From: Agrobacterium tumefaciens
GTDB taxonomy: Bacteria > Pseudomonadota > Alphaproteobacteria > Rhizobiales > Rhizobiaceae
Assembly (NCBI RefSeq): GCF_017726655.1
Contig: NZ_CP072309.1
Location: 737,501-801,500 of the forward strand
Direction of reading: 5' to 3'
Length of the DNA stretch: 64,000 bases
Part shown: positions 29,095 to 39,760 of the stretch, piece after piece
Layout of the letters: every line of letters begins with the position of its first letter
How positions within the stretch are numbered: the first letter of the stretch is position 1
Position numbers and translations under genes: made by a program
Notes under the pieces: model-generated
The model's input: only the letters and a program-made list of their open reading frames with translations
What the model was told of the DNA's origin: nothing
The model's database searches: none

Positions 29095-30015
29095 ATGGAT
29101 TTGCGCCAAATGAGCACATTCGTTGCCGTCGCGGAAGAATTGCATTTCGGACGCGCCTCCATCCGGCTCAACCTCGCCCAGCCTGCCGTCACGGCCCAGG
29201 TCCAGGCGATCGAGAAGGAGCTCGGCGTTCCCCTTCTCATCCGTTCCACGCGCCGTGTTCAGCTTACACCCGCGGGTTCTGTTTTCTATGAGCGCTGCGT
29301 TCAACTGCTCCGCGATGTTGATGAAACTTGTGCCGTCACACAAGCGGTGGCGGGCAAGGCTGCGAGCAAGATCACCATCGGCACGATCCATCCGGCAACC
29401 TTCGGTGTTCTGCCTGACTTTCTTGCCCGAATTGGCCGACGCTATCCGGATATCCGCATTCATATCCGCAATGGCACTACCGATTCCATCGTACGGGACA
29501 TCGAACGCGGACAGGTCAATATCGGTTTCGTCCGACCTCTGGACAACAACGGCGCATTGCGATGGCAGGCGATAACGGAGGAGCGGTATTTACTCGCCGT
29601 TGCCAAGAATAATGCTCTCGCCGAAGCCCAAAGCGTCACACTAGAAGATCTGCGCCGCCAGAAGATCATTTCCTTTTCGCGTTCGAACCTGTCCTACACC
29701 GAGCGCTACTTTCTGGAGACATTTCGCGAGCATGAACTTTCCGACCGGATCGTCTATACGTGCGACGACACGCTTTCACTGATAGCGCTTGTTTCCGCAG
29801 GTGTTGGTGTCGGGTTCGTTCCTGAATGGGCGGCAAACCTGCCGAACAGAAACTTCCGTTTAAAGGTGGTGGAGGAGATCGATCTGCGCATCGGCCTTGG
29901 ACTTGCCTGGAGCAATCAGGACCCGACTGCCAATCGAGACGACATCATCGAGATCGGTCGTCAGCTCGCATCTACAATCGCCAAAGGGCCTGCTCGTAAA
30001 CAGCACCGCAATTGA
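29095..30015 (+). CDS. LysR-family transcriptional regulator
   Basis: The 306-residue protein has the LysR N-terminal helix-turn-helix (MDLRQMSTFVAVAEELHFGR ... LNLAQPAVTAQVQAIEKELG) and a substrate-binding effector domain (about 90-295; ITIGTIHPATFGVLPDFLAR). It is most like regulators of aromatic or organic acid catabolism. No target operon is adjacent: upstream is the broken nucleotidyltransferase gene, and downstream lies a non-coding stretch. It may act on a distant gene. The start has GGAAGGG upstream. Confidence 0.87.
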   Translation: MDLRQMSTFVAVAEELHFGRASIRLNLAQPAVTAQVQAIEKELGVPLLIRSTRRVQLTPAGSVFYERCVQLLRDVDETCAVTQAVAGKAASKITIGTIHPATFGVLPDFLARIGRRYPDIRIHIRNGTTDSIVRDIERGQVNIGFVRPLDNNGALRWQAITEERYLLAVAKNNALAEAQSVTLEDLRRQKIISFSRSNLSYTERYFLETFREHELSDRIVYTCDDTLSLIALVSAGVGVGFVPEWAANLPNRNFRLKVVEEIDLRIGLGLAWSNQDPTANRDDIIEIGRQLASTIAKGPARKQHRN

Positions 30016-30464
30016 ATCTTCTGAGACAGCATGGCGGCGACCCTACGGTTTCTCGTTTGGGGTAAAGTCGTAATTGATCCGAAACAAGTCCCACTGTTGT
30101 AGGCGACGACCAAGCAGCAAGTCTCTGTCGCCACGCTGCAACGCTGCAACCCTGCCTCCGTTCCTTGCCAAGACCATTCCTTGGACAGAGGGCATGCGAA
30201 GCATCGAGACCGACGGCAGGACGCGCTCAGAAGAGGCCGGAGGCCCTGCTGTTTCCGGCAATACTTGTAGATCCTATGCTGCCTGCGGAGCGTGAAAACC
30301 CCGACATGTCAACCTTGTGGCGATCCCTCATATGTGGGAATGCCGTTGTGGGTATTTCCCATCATAAGGCCCGCCTCCATGCTGTCACTCATACCACTGC
30401 TGGTCATCGCGTATGTCGTGCATTGGACATATTGCGGAAGGGAGACACTTCTAACGGGGGATGA
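30016..30464. other. Intergenic region with a possible gene remnant
   Basis: On the minus strand, 30043-30200 reads as a plausible C-terminus (RDLLLGRRLQQWDLFRINYD then FTPNEKP and a stop). This could be the tail of a lost gene, but I do not recognise it. The rest of the 449 bases shows no gene. Confidence 0.35.
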
Positions 30465-30812
30465 ATGAGGTATCAAAATGCCTCAGAGGCATTCATTGAG
30501 CTGGAGGCCGCGCCAGCCATCGCGAAGAAATTCTGCACGCAGAGCACAGATATCTGTTTGTCGATCATCGACATGGACAACGCGAGGCAACTGAACTTCG
30601 AGAACGGCTGTGCGAATATCAGGGTCGCCAATGACGGCCTCATCGTGCAGGTGTCGGCCGGCGACCTGCTCACGTTCTATGGCATTCAAACTTTGATCGA
30701 GGGACGCCTGTGGCAGCTCGCACCGGGATCCGTAAGCTCAGTCACATGGCGGCCAGCACTTGAGCCCGGACCCGCGCAGTTCCGAAGAGCCACGACAATG
30801 GACATGAGATAA
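30465..30812 (+). CDS. Small DUF2218-like protein, possible conjugal-transfer regulator
   Basis: The 115-residue protein has a single alpha/beta domain. Its order of elements (ACTIVE-type core INFENGCANIRVANDGLIVQV, followed by GDLLTFYGIQTLIEGRLWQL) resembles the DUF2218 family and the rhizobial SMa0974 group of conjugal-transfer regulators. This is a recollection of the family, not a search result. It is convergent with traA, close to its 3' end, which fits the second reading. It has no signal peptide. Confidence 0.45.
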   Translation: MRYQNASEAFIELEAAPAIAKKFCTQSTDICLSIIDMDNARQLNFENGCANIRVANDGLIVQVSAGDLLTFYGIQTLIEGRLWQLAPGSVSSVTWRPALEPGPAQFRRATTMDMR

Positions 30813-31009
30813 TAACGTCAATCGGCTCGAGGGATCAACACATACGATTTGCAAGGCGAGTAGTTGCCGAACGACCCACGGGGCTAGCGCTGAGCAGTTT
30901 ACGCTCCGTGGTACACCCGCTGCGTTGCCAAGGATCTCCCAATCGTAATGCCATCACCCGCTCGACCGACTTTTCCAGATTTCCTGCGCGGGTCCCCGTC
31001 ACCCGGTTC

Positions 31010-34000
31010 CTACCTGGTGACAGAACGGCCTATTTCGATCGCGCGGCGCTGACGTTCCGCGATAATGTGCTGAGTGCTTTCTGACCGCACCACCAGCTGG
31101 ATCACCTGCAAGCGCTCTCGCATCGCCTCGAATGCGCGGCGTTGCGCAGGCGAGACAAGATTGACCGCGTCCTTCTCACCCTGCAGGATTGCATTCCTGC
31201 CAAAGCGCTCATCGAGCGCCCGGCTCACCGCTTCAAACTCCCGGATGACACTTGGCGTGAGTGAACCCGGAGCAACGCTACGCGTGTTGCTGTCGTCCTC
31301 GCCCCTTCTCTGCCTGTTCACATCTGCCACCAGTGTCCCGAGGGCAGCTTCGGCTTTCTGCGACAGCCCGGGAACTGCAACCGCCATGCGCCACCGCTCG
31401 TCCGCGACGGCTCCCCTTTCCGTCTCAAAGGCGGTCATCCACGAGGCGCTAAGCGAACGCACGCGGCTCGTGGTGTCAGGCACGGCCAGGAGCGCTTGTT
31501 TCCTCTCGCGACCGGAGGCGAGCAATTTATCAATCAAGCGATCTGAACCACGCAATGCACCATATGCCGCTGGATCGTTACTCACGGCTGAAGCGATCCG
31601 CTCACCGGCAAAGCCCTCCTGGACAAGTGCCTCGATTTTTCCAACTGCGCCTGCAGGATCGCGCCAGACAATCGCCGCGACCTCGGCCAGTGCAGCACGA
31701 TGGTGACGGTAGTGTGCAGACGCGCCGGCCCGGCTGCACGCCTCTTCGTCCACCGGCATCCTGAATTCGGTAACCGCGGCGAGCATGGGCAATCTCGCTA
31801 TCGCTTCCGGTCTGGTTTCGGCGCTAGCTCCGGCGACGATCTTCGAACGGTCCCGTTTTTCAGCCAAATGCTGCTCCTCGGAAAAGCGCCTGACGGCCTC
31901 AAAGAGGCGGAGGAGTTTCTCGCGCCGGTCTGGTGCGAGATCTTCCGGCATACGCTCGACAATCTTGTGCGCGGCAACCGCATCGGCCTTCGAGGAGAAG
32001 GCACGCAAGCCGAAGCGCGCGCTCAGGGCGTCGTTGACCGCCTTGATCTCCTGGACAAGTTGGCGGTCTTCTGCGGCATAGGCGAACGCGGTTCTCCAGG
32101 CATCGTTCCCGCCCATTTCGCGGATCTTCTCTGTTTCGGCGAGACGGGCCATTGCCGGCTTCGACAACATCGGGATCGCCAGCGCCATATGCGCGCGTCG
32201 TTGCTCCTCCCGGATACGGTAACGTCCTGCCTGGCGGCGGAATTCCGTTGCATGGGCGCGCGCCAGCGGCACTAGGTCCGGCAGCGCCGACGTGGCGGTG
32301 TTTCGCTCCTCTCGCGCGGCACGGCCGTCGACCAAAAGACCGCAGCCGCGAAGGCGGCCAAGTATGCCGGGTGCAATAGCGAGATCACCAGCGAGCTTCC
32401 GTGGCTCGGTCATCGCGTCCGACGCCAACGCGGTCAAACGGGCAAGTGCCGCGTCCGGATCATGGTAGATTTTTTCCAGCACCGGCTGCAGGATTGCTTC
32501 CCGCTCCTTCCACCGTCCGAGGCGATCTGTGCGTGACGTGCATTCTCATCTACGCTGCGGGCAAAACTTGTAGCGGGCGGGATCAAGTATTTGCCACCTG
32601 TCGGGAAGTCCGTTGCCAGGGTTTCGGTATTGACGTCGCCATACGAGACATGCCGCTCCCTCTTGATCGCAAACCCGAGCGCAACACTTGCCCGCGCCCA
32701 GAGCTTCGCCACGTGCGCCCGCTTCTCCGCAATCCACGCCAGCCTTTCCGAAACGCGCTCTCCTAGTCCTGCCGCGATCCCGGAAACCAGTTCAATGCCG
32801 CGCCGCCGTGCGAAGTCTTCCGCATACGCCCGATAACCGTCCTCGCTTTCGAAATCGAGCGTGGTGGTCTTGGCGCCAGACCGGCCAAGACGCTCGACAA
32901 GCTGATTGAAGAATTCCGGCCGGTGGCTCTCCCGCGCGATGCGTTGTCTCCGGGCTTCGGCGGTTTCTTTGAGTTCCGCAGACCAAACGTTTCGCTCGAC
33001 CTCGCGCTGCTCGGTTCGCCTTTGGCCGGTCTGCCCGTCGATGACCGTCTCCTCGACCCTCACCTTTTCAACGCCGTCCTTGCGCAGGTTGATCGTATTG
33101 CCTTTCGAAACGCCGGCCGCCTCCAACGTCCCCGGTAGCCTGACACCCCAGAGACGATGCACGGCACCGTCGTTGGTTTTGACATCGGCATAAGGGCTCT
33201 CCCTGCCCTGCCTGTCCTCGGGACGGAACTTGGCCTGGCCGGCCTCAACCAGTTCGCCGGTAACGCCGGAAGCATGGTCGGCATGCAGCCTTCGTCCCAA
33301 TTCCGGTTTTGGCTCAAAATCCTCGCGCGCTGCATAGAACGCGGCATGCTCACGATGTCTTGTCATCGCCACATAGGTCAGATGCTGGTCCATCATGCCG
33401 GTGGCAAGCACGAAGGTCCGATCCACCGTCACGCCCTGCGATTTATGGATGGTCGCGGCGTAACCGTGATCAATGTTGCGATAGCTGTCCTCGCTGATCA
33501 CGACGTCGCGACCACTGTCGAGACGGACGCTGAGCAACGGTCCCCCACGTTTGTCACCTGTCGAGACGACCGTGCCGAGCATGCCGTTCTTGACATATTG
33601 CGGGCCGAAGTGCTGTGCGCGCGGTTCGATGAAACGGGCGTTTTCCAGAAAGATGGTTCGATCGCCAACCGCAAATTCACGATATCCGCGAGCCGTCTGG
33701 AACGCGCGTGTGTCAGTTAGCGCCCCCTCTTCCATCATCACGCTGCGCAGGCAGTCGTTGAGGCGGCCCACATCGTGGTTGGTATGCGCCAGCACGAGCA
33801 ATTCATCGCCACGAAGACGAGACACACTTTCCTCACCAACGGTGTTGCGCAACAGACCGCGTCTGGCATGGGTCCAGTCCGCAACGATGCGGTCGATAAC
33901 GTCCGCGCGTGTCTCGGCCACCGCGAGGCAGCCCTGCTGTACGTATGCATCAAGGCCATCCCTGACATTGCCGCGTGCGAAGAGCCGCGAGGCCTCGCGC

Positions 34001-35644
34001 GCCCACTCCTCGCGCTGGCGCCGCACCCCGGAAAGTTCGGCAAAACCGATACGGTCGCTGATCGCCCGGAACGCCGCGCCCGCCTGGATCGGCTGCAACT
34101 GCATGGCATCGCCGACCAAAACGACCTTGGCTCCGTTCCTCTGCCACCTTCAGCACCTGATTCATCTGTTGCGACGAAATCATACCCGCCTCGTCTATGA
34201 CAAGCACGTTGCCAGCTTCGGGCAGATCGCGTCCGCCAGCCCATGCCAGTTCCAGCGAGGCGAGTGTGCGGGATGTGATGCCGGAGCTCTCTTCGAGCCC
34301 CTCGGCCGCCCTGCCGGAAAGGGCCGCGCCGATGACCCGGCGGCCTTCGCTTTCCCAGGCGATGCGTGCCGCAGCCAACAGCGTCGATTTGCCTGCACCG
34401 GCCAGTCCAACAACGGCGGCAATCCCACTGTCGCCGGTGACATGTCTGACAGCATTGACCTGCTCGGGGTCGAGGCGGAGTGGCTTCTGAGGATCTTGCC
34501 TTTCGATCTTACTGATCGCTTCACCGAGGTCATCCATCGACGCAGCAAAACCCGTACGCCGTGACAGGAGGCTCGCCGACTGCGCCATGTCGTATTCGGT
34601 GCGCAGGATCTCACGGGTGGTGAAGACGGCGGGCTCTGCAGCCTTACCGGTTGCGGCATCAACCTGCTGCTGCTTCAAAATAACAAGATCATCCGACGTC
34701 ATCAGCCGCGCACGGATGTTGGCGAAATCGAGCGGATCGTCGACATAGCGATGCAGTGCTTTGGCGATGTCCCGCTCATCGAAGGTGGACCGCTCGTTTG
34801 CAAGCTGCTTTAGCAAAAGCGCAGGTTCGGCCAGCAGCCGGTCTGCCATTTCCTGACGGCGCGCAAGATCGCCTGGCGAAAAATACATCTTGATCCCCTT
34901 GTGGGCGAGCGCCGCCTTCTCCGGCCCGAGATGTTTTTGTGCAATCCCGTCGATCCCTTGCTCGGCATAGGAACGACCGTCGAGACGGATCTCATGACCG
35001 GCAAGCGCCAGATGACGGTTGGCCGCGTCAGCCCAGCCAATTTTCCACGCCTTCATGGTTTCCTTGTCGCCCGCCCAAAGCTTGTAAACGATCTTGCCGT
35101 TCGGACGCTCCGGCGTGATAACCCGCAGCGGGGCGCCGTCCTCTCCAAGGAACGGTACCCTCTTCGGCCCAAAGCCATCGTCCGTTAGTGGCCTGAGCGT
35201 CATCATCAGGTGGATATGCGGATTGCCATCCTTGTCGTGAAACACCCAGTCCGCGATTATGCCCTTTGGGGTAAAATTGTGCGCGACGAATTCCCGGACC
35301 AGCGCAATGTTCTCGGCCCGGGTCAGTTCTTCCGGCAGCGCAATGATGAGTTCGCGGGCCAGCTGTGCGTCCGACCGCGTCTCGAAGGCATCGACAGCAT
35401 TCCAAAGGGCCTCGCTGGCGCCGGTCACGGATTTTCCATCGATTGCGTTTTCCAGCCAGGCTGGAACCCGGCCCGGCAAGGCGAGCTCTTCATGCACGAG
35501 TTCGGATGCGCCGCCCCTGTAGGTAAAGGACGTGCCGGCACGCTCATCCATCATCCTGGCGCGATGACGATAGGCGGCGGCCGAGACGACGCTGCGCCCT
35601 GCCCCTCTGCTGATCATCTGCGCTCTGACGAACATGATCGCCAC
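31010..35644 (-). pseudogene. traA: TraA conjugative relaxase/helicase with two frameshifts
   Basis: The joined reading gives about 1545 residues, the usual length of Ti-type TraA. The GTG at 35644 (MAIMFVRAQ in the family) has GGGAGA upstream. The MobA/MobL relaxase domain (residues 1-270) includes the HxH metal motif HIHLMMTLR. The central RecD-like helicase has the P-loop GLAGAGKSTLLA. The frame breaks near 34137, where VAEE should continue into GAKVVLVGDAMQLQP, and again near 32510, where ASD should continue into WKEREAILQPVLEKIYHDPD. The first lesion removes the helicase and the C-terminus. The relaxase domain could still be made alone. The gene is divergent from traC across oriT. Confidence 0.9.
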
Positions 35645-35667
35645 GACTGTTCTCCCGACTTCTGGCA

Positions 35668-35697
35668 CGTCGCCTCTGCGACGTATATTGCGCCCTC
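35668..35697. other. oriT: Origin of conjugative transfer (oriT), Ti/pAT type
   Basis: The minus strand reads GGGCGCAATATACGTCGC. This matches the nick-region consensus of Ti-plasmid oriT sites (GGGCGCAATTATACGTCGC in my recollection). The following 6-base inverted repeat CGTCGC-CTCT-GCGACG (35668-35683) supplies the usual stem. It sits between traA and the divergent traC-traD-traG, which is the standard position. Confidence 0.88.
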
Positions 35698-35865
35698 AAA
35701 CCGATCGGACCGCAGGGCAGATGCCGCTTCTCCGAAAGCCCGCATAAGCCGGACTTCCGTCATCGGCGATTTTGCAGCCTTGTGCAGGGTAGATTATTTG
35801 ACTATCTTATTCTAGTCAGTTTAATTGGCGGCTCGATAAGTCGAATCTGCAGGAAAGGGTGCCGG

Positions 35866-36102
35866 ATGGCCGCAAAATCATCTCTTTTGGATATTGACGC
35901 TCAAATTGAAAAGCTGCGCGAACGCAGGCGTTCTTTGATAGTTAAATCTGCAGAACGTTTCGCAAGAGCCGCCACGAAATCGGGGCTCGCGGAAATGGAG
36001 ATCGCCGACGAGGAGGTCGATCATATCATTGAGGAGATCGCAGCGCGATTTCGGACAGAAAAGAAAAACGGCGCTGTCGGCACAGAGCCTCCGGCGCGTT
36101 GA
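35866..36102 (+). CDS. traC: TraC, relaxosome accessory protein
   Basis: The 78-residue protein (MAAKSSLLDIDAQIEKLRER) is mostly helical and basic near the front, as for TraC of Ti and pAT plasmids. It helps assemble the relaxosome at oriT. I chose the ATG that aligns with family starts; the frame upstream is not related. It begins the traC-traD-traG operon that reads away from oriT. Confidence 0.8.
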   Translation: MAAKSSLLDIDAQIEKLRERRRSLIVKSAERFARAATKSGLAEMEIADEEVDHIIEEIAARFRTEKKNGAVGTEPPAR

Positions 36103-36112
36103 CCGGCAGATC

Positions 36113-36382
36113 GTGAGCCTGGAACGACGGAGACGGTTTAAGATGAACGCTGATCGCAAACGGCAGGCTCGGGAGAAATTCCTGCTTGGCGATATTGTCA
36201 TGAAAGCAGGCCTGTCGAATGCCGACCGGGCGTTTCTGTTCGGCGGCCTGCTTGAGCTGGCGCGGGTAACAACGGGCTCCGACGAACACCGGCGCCTGCG
36301 CGAGATCGGCGCAGAGGCGTTCAAGGCACCACCATATGAGGGCAAGGTATCGGGTGCCCGGGGCAGAACGGAATGGCCGTGA
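36113..36382 (+). CDS. traD: TraD, relaxosome accessory protein
   Basis: The protein is a small helical one with a conserved core (REKFLLGDIVMKAGLSNADR then AFLFGGLLELARV) found in TraD of Rhizobiaceae plasmids. Two starts are possible: GTG at 36113 (89 residues, adding the basic helix SLERRRRFK usual for TraD) or ATG at 36143 (79 residues). I prefer the GTG. The end overlaps the traG start by 10 bases, typical for this operon. Confidence 0.72.
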   Translation: MSLERRRRFKMNADRKRQAREKFLLGDIVMKAGLSNADRAFLFGGLLELARVTTGSDEHRRLREIGAEAFKAPPYEGKVSGARGRTEWP

Positions 36383-38292
36383 AGGGAAGACTCCATCCGA
36401 GCCTGTCGCTGATCCTCGTGCCTATCGCGGTCACGGCCATTACCGTCAATATCGCCGGCTGGCACTGGACGGGATTGGCGAGCGACATGTCACAAAAAAC
36501 GGCCTACTGGTTCTTGCGGGCAGCGCCTTTACCTGCACTTTTGTTCGGACCCCTCGCGGGCCTGTTGACGGTGTGGGTTTTGCCCATGCATCGCCGAAGG
36601 CCGATCGCCATCACGAGCCTTCTGTGCTTTCTCAGCGTTGCCGGCTTTTATGGTTTCAGAGAATACGGGCGTCTTTCCCCATTCGTGGAACGTGGTGTGA
36701 TCGACTGGCACGATGCGCTTTCCTATCTCGACATGATTTTCGTGCTGGGGGCTTTGGGGGGCTTCATGGCGGTCGCTGCCTCGGCGCGCCTCTCCGTCGT
36801 CGTTCCCGAGCAGGTCAAGCGGGCACGGCGCGCAACCTTCGGCAATGCGGACTGGCTGTCGATGCCGGCGGCCGGAAAACTGCTTCCGGCGGACGGCGAA
36901 ATTGTCGTCGGCGAACGTTACCGCGTCGACAAAGATGTCGCCCATGAGCTGCCCTTCGATCCGAAGGACCGATCAACATGGGGACAAGGCGGCAAAGCCC
37001 CGCTCCTGACCTACAAACAGGACTTCGATTCCACCCATATGCTCTTTTTTGCCGGATCGGGCGGATACAAGACCACCAGCAACGTCGTGCCGACGGCACT
37101 GCGTTATACCGGGCCGCTGATCTGCCTCGATCCTTCCACCGAGGTCGCACCGATGGTGGTCGAGCACCGCACCCGCGCACTCGGCCGTGAAGTCATGGTG
37201 CTCGATCCGGCAAACCCGATCATGGGCTTTAACGTGCTCGATGGCATCGAGACATCGAGACAGAAGGAAGAGGATATTGTCGCGGTCGCCCATATGCTCC
37301 TGTCCGAGAGCATGCGTTTTGAAAGCTCGAGCGGCGCATATTTTCAAGGTCAGGCCCACAATCTTCTGACGGGACTCCTCGCCCACGTCATGTTGTCGCC
37401 AGAATATTCCGGAAGGCGCCACCTGCGCAGCTTGCGTCAGATCGTCTCCGAACCCGAGCCCTCGGTTCTCGCTATGTTGCGCGACATCCAGGAGAATTCC
37501 GCCTCCGCCTTCATCCGCGAAACCCTGGGCGTGTTTACCAATATGACCGAACAGACATTCTCCGGCGTCTATTCAACGGCGTCAAAGGATACGCAATGGC
37601 TGTCACTCGAGAGCTATGCGGCGCTCGTCTGCGGCAATGCTTTTAGATCAAGCGACATCGTCACCGGAACCAAAGACGTCTTCCTGAATATCCCGGCGTC
37701 GATCCTGCGCTCTTATCCGGGCATCGGCCGAGTGATCATTGGCGCGCTAATCAATGCGATGATCCAGGCTGATGGCGGCTTCACGCGACGGGCGCTATTC
37801 ATGCTTGATGAGGTAGACCTGCTCGGCTACATGCGTGTTCTCGAAGAGGCGCGTGATCGCGGGCGCAAGTACGGAATCTCGATGATGCTGATGTACCAGT
37901 CCATCGGTCAACTTGAGCGGCATTTCGGGAAGGACGGCGCAACCTCGTGGATCGATGGATGCGCATTTGCCTCCTACGCGGGGATCAAGGCACTCGATAC
38001 GGCGCGTAGCGTTTCGGCACAATGCGGCGAGATGACGGTCGAGGTGAAGGGAAGTTCGCGCAACACAGGCTGGGATACGAAGAACAGCGCGTCGCGGAAA
38101 TCGGAGAATTTGAGCTTCCAGCGGCGTCCGCTGATTATGCCGCATGAAATCATGCAGTCGATGCGCAAGGACGAGCAGATCATCATCGTCCAGGGCCACA
38201 ACCCGATCCGCTGCGGTCGCGCCATCTACTTTCGGCGCAAGGACATGAACACGATCGTCAGGACCAATCGCTTCTTCAAGCCCGGTCCGTAA
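36373..38292 (+). CDS. traG: TraG, type IV coupling protein
   Basis: The 639-residue inner-membrane ATPase has three or four helices in the first 140 residues, the P-loop FAGSGGYKTTSN at about 230 and Walker B ALFMLDEVDLLG at about 475. It is the VirD4-type coupling protein that carries the nicked strand from the relaxosome to the secretion channel. Length and motifs fit Ti-type TraG, and all key residues appear intact. Confidence 0.93.
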   Translation: MAVKGRLHPSLSLILVPIAVTAITVNIAGWHWTGLASDMSQKTAYWFLRAAPLPALLFGPLAGLLTVWVLPMHRRRPIAITSLLCFLSVAGFYGFREYGRLSPFVERGVIDWHDALSYLDMIFVLGALGGFMAVAASARLSVVVPEQVKRARRATFGNADWLSMPAAGKLLPADGEIVVGERYRVDKDVAHELPFDPKDRSTWGQGGKAPLLTYKQDFDSTHMLFFAGSGGYKTTSNVVPTALRYTGPLICLDPSTEVAPMVVEHRTRALGREVMVLDPANPIMGFNVLDGIETSRQKEEDIVAVAHMLLSESMRFESSSGAYFQGQAHNLLTGLLAHVMLSPEYSGRRHLRSLRQIVSEPEPSVLAMLRDIQENSASAFIRETLGVFTNMTEQTFSGVYSTASKDTQWLSLESYAALVCGNAFRSSDIVTGTKDVFLNIPASILRSYPGIGRVIIGALINAMIQADGGFTRRALFMLDEVDLLGYMRVLEEARDRGRKYGISMMLMYQSIGQLERHFGKDGATSWIDGCAFASYAGIKALDTARSVSAQCGEMTVEVKGSSRNTGWDTKNSASRKSENLSFQRRPLIMPHEIMQSMRKDEQIIIVQGHNPIRCGRAIYFRRKDMNTIVRTNRFFKPGP

Positions 38293-38332
38293 GCTCAACC
38301 GTCCGGCGGATTATTTACAACTGTGTGGTGAG

Positions 38333-38629
38333 GTGCTCAACATCCTGTCGAACGCTAAGCGCGTCGAGGTCGTGCTGGCACTGTCCAACAATGAGCAGAG
38401 CGTGAAGCAGTTGGCCCATCAAGTCGATTTATCACAATCAGCGCTTTCTCAGCATCTCGCAAAAATGCGCGAGGCGGGTGTTGTTGAAACGCGACGCCAC
38501 GGCCTTGTCGTCTATTATCGGGTGACAATGCCAGAGCTCATAGGGTTGTTAAAAGAGGCGGTTCTTTTCGTGAAGTCGAATGCCAAAGAGGCATTGTGGC
38601 CTGCATTCGTTTTTTCCGGCAGCCTTTGA
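38333..38629 (+). CDS. ArsR-family small HTH regulator
   Basis: The 98-residue protein has a winged helix-turn-helix (QSVKQLAHQVDLSQSALSQH then LAKMREAGVVETRRHG) and no metal-binding cysteine. It starts with GTG (38333), the first usable start after traG. It reads in the same direction as traG, 40 bases downstream, and may be co-transcribed. It resembles ArsR-type repressors of the SdpR/BigR kind; the target is unknown. Confidence 0.75.
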   Translation: MLNILSNAKRVEVVLALSNNEQSVKQLAHQVDLSQSALSQHLAKMREAGVVETRRHGLVVYYRVTMPELIGLLKEAVLFVKSNAKEALWPAFVFSGSL

Positions 38630-39097
38630 ACTTTCATTCCTTTAAGTGCTTCGACTATCTTCTGATAGCGGGTCAGATGGCAGCCAGACAGTCTGCACTG
38701 AAATATTCTTCAACCCGCCGCTTTGCAGGGCCTTCTCTGTTTCGCTGAGCGAGAGTTTTGACGCGGACGCCATTGGCCGAATGGCGCCACCTGAGTCAAC
38801 GCAGGCGCCGAAGGCGACATATGAAACTGAATTTGCGATGCGACTGCCGCACACGAACCGTTTGCAGGCTGGTCACGCATCGCAAGGATCGTCGTGTGAA
38901 TGTGCTCAGATCACATGCCTTGCCCCGGGGCGTCCCTTCAGGCGAGAGGAGAGTCGTACCTCGCAAGGGTTTGGCGCCCTTTTTTTTCAGTAGGAGCTGG
39001 CTCAATCCACTCAATCATCACCACAATGAATCGGTCCGGGCGGATTGATTCAAAGAAGTCGTTGGACGGGTCCTTCGAAGGGCGCGAGACTTCGGTC
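38630..39097. other. Intergenic region with a weak terminator
   Basis: About 470 bases without a gene. AAGGG (38965-38969) can pair with CCCTT (38977-38981), directly followed by eight T (38980-38987), giving a weak rho-independent terminator for the + strand. Confidence 0.45.
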
Positions 39098-39352
39098 ATG
39101 GAAATCAAGGATACGAGTACAGTTCATCTTCGCCGAATTGATCCGTCGCAGAACATGCGGCGCTTCTATGGGCTCGCGATCCAGCCGACGCTCTTCGGTG
39201 GTGCGTCGGTCATCCGCCACTGGGGCCGGATAGGCACGAGCGGCCAGTCGAAGATCGAGACCTTCGACAGCGAGCAGGATGCCGCAAGGGCGGCAACGCG
39301 GCTCCAAAAAGCAAAACGTCGCAGGGGATATCGTGATGATGGCACGGCCTGA
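39098..39352 (+). CDS. WGR-domain protein
   Basis: The 84-residue protein is nearly all WGR domain (VHLRRIDPSQNMRRFYGLAI, then RHWGRIGTSGQSKIETFDSE). Free WGR domains bind DNA or RNA and occur in PARP-like and plasmid-borne proteins. It has a usable ATG at 39098. A longer in-frame reading upstream has no domain. Short WGR proteins of this type are common on rhizobial plasmids, of unknown role. Confidence 0.78.
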   Translation: MEIKDTSTVHLRRIDPSQNMRRFYGLAIQPTLFGGASVIRHWGRIGTSGQSKIETFDSEQDAARAATRLQKAKRRRGYRDDGTA

Positions 39353-39481
39353 AGGCTCGTGACACGGCGGAAATCGTCGATTTCCGGTGGATTCAGGACG
39401 GCGGAGCATTCTTCCCCCTACCATCGACCCGGCCCGGTTGCGATACCAGAAGGATCATCAATCGGACAAGGAGATTCAATC

Positions 39482-39760
39482 ATGACGACAGCAACCGAGA
39501 TCGCGGACAAGATCGCCGGCGAGCAGAACCTGACGAAGGCGCAGGCAAAAGCGATCGTCGACAGCGTGTTCCGGCAGATCACCGAAGCGGCGAAAAACGG
39601 AGCGGAGACGAACGTGCCCGGCTTTGGCAAATTCAAGGTGAAGGAGACGCCGGCACGTGAAGGCCGCAATCCGGCCACGGGGGAGACGATCAAGATCGCG
39701 GCATCCAGAAAACTGACCTTCGCCTCAGCGAAGGCCGTAAAGGACGCGCTTAACGGCTGA
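39482..39760 (+). CDS. HU/IHF-family DNA-binding protein
   Basis: The 92-residue protein begins MTTATEIADKIAGEQNLTKA and contains the DNA-arm region GRNPATGETIKIAASRKLTF, with the proline-capped motif of HU. It bends DNA and could help at oriT or in replication. The RBS AAGGAG is 9 bases before the ATG. Just upstream, a perfect dyad (39368-39386; 9-base arms CGGAAATCG around a single T) lies between the WGR gene and this one, possibly a terminator or an operator. Confidence 0.9.
   Translation: MTTATEIADKIAGEQNLTKAQAKAIVDSVFRQITEAAKNGAETNVPGFGKFKVKETPAREGRNPATGETIKIAASRKLTFASAKAVKDALNG

Noticed and set aside
33551..34564. Plus-strand 337-residue frame within traA
   Set aside because: It is antisense to conserved TraA helicase sequence and shows no domain.
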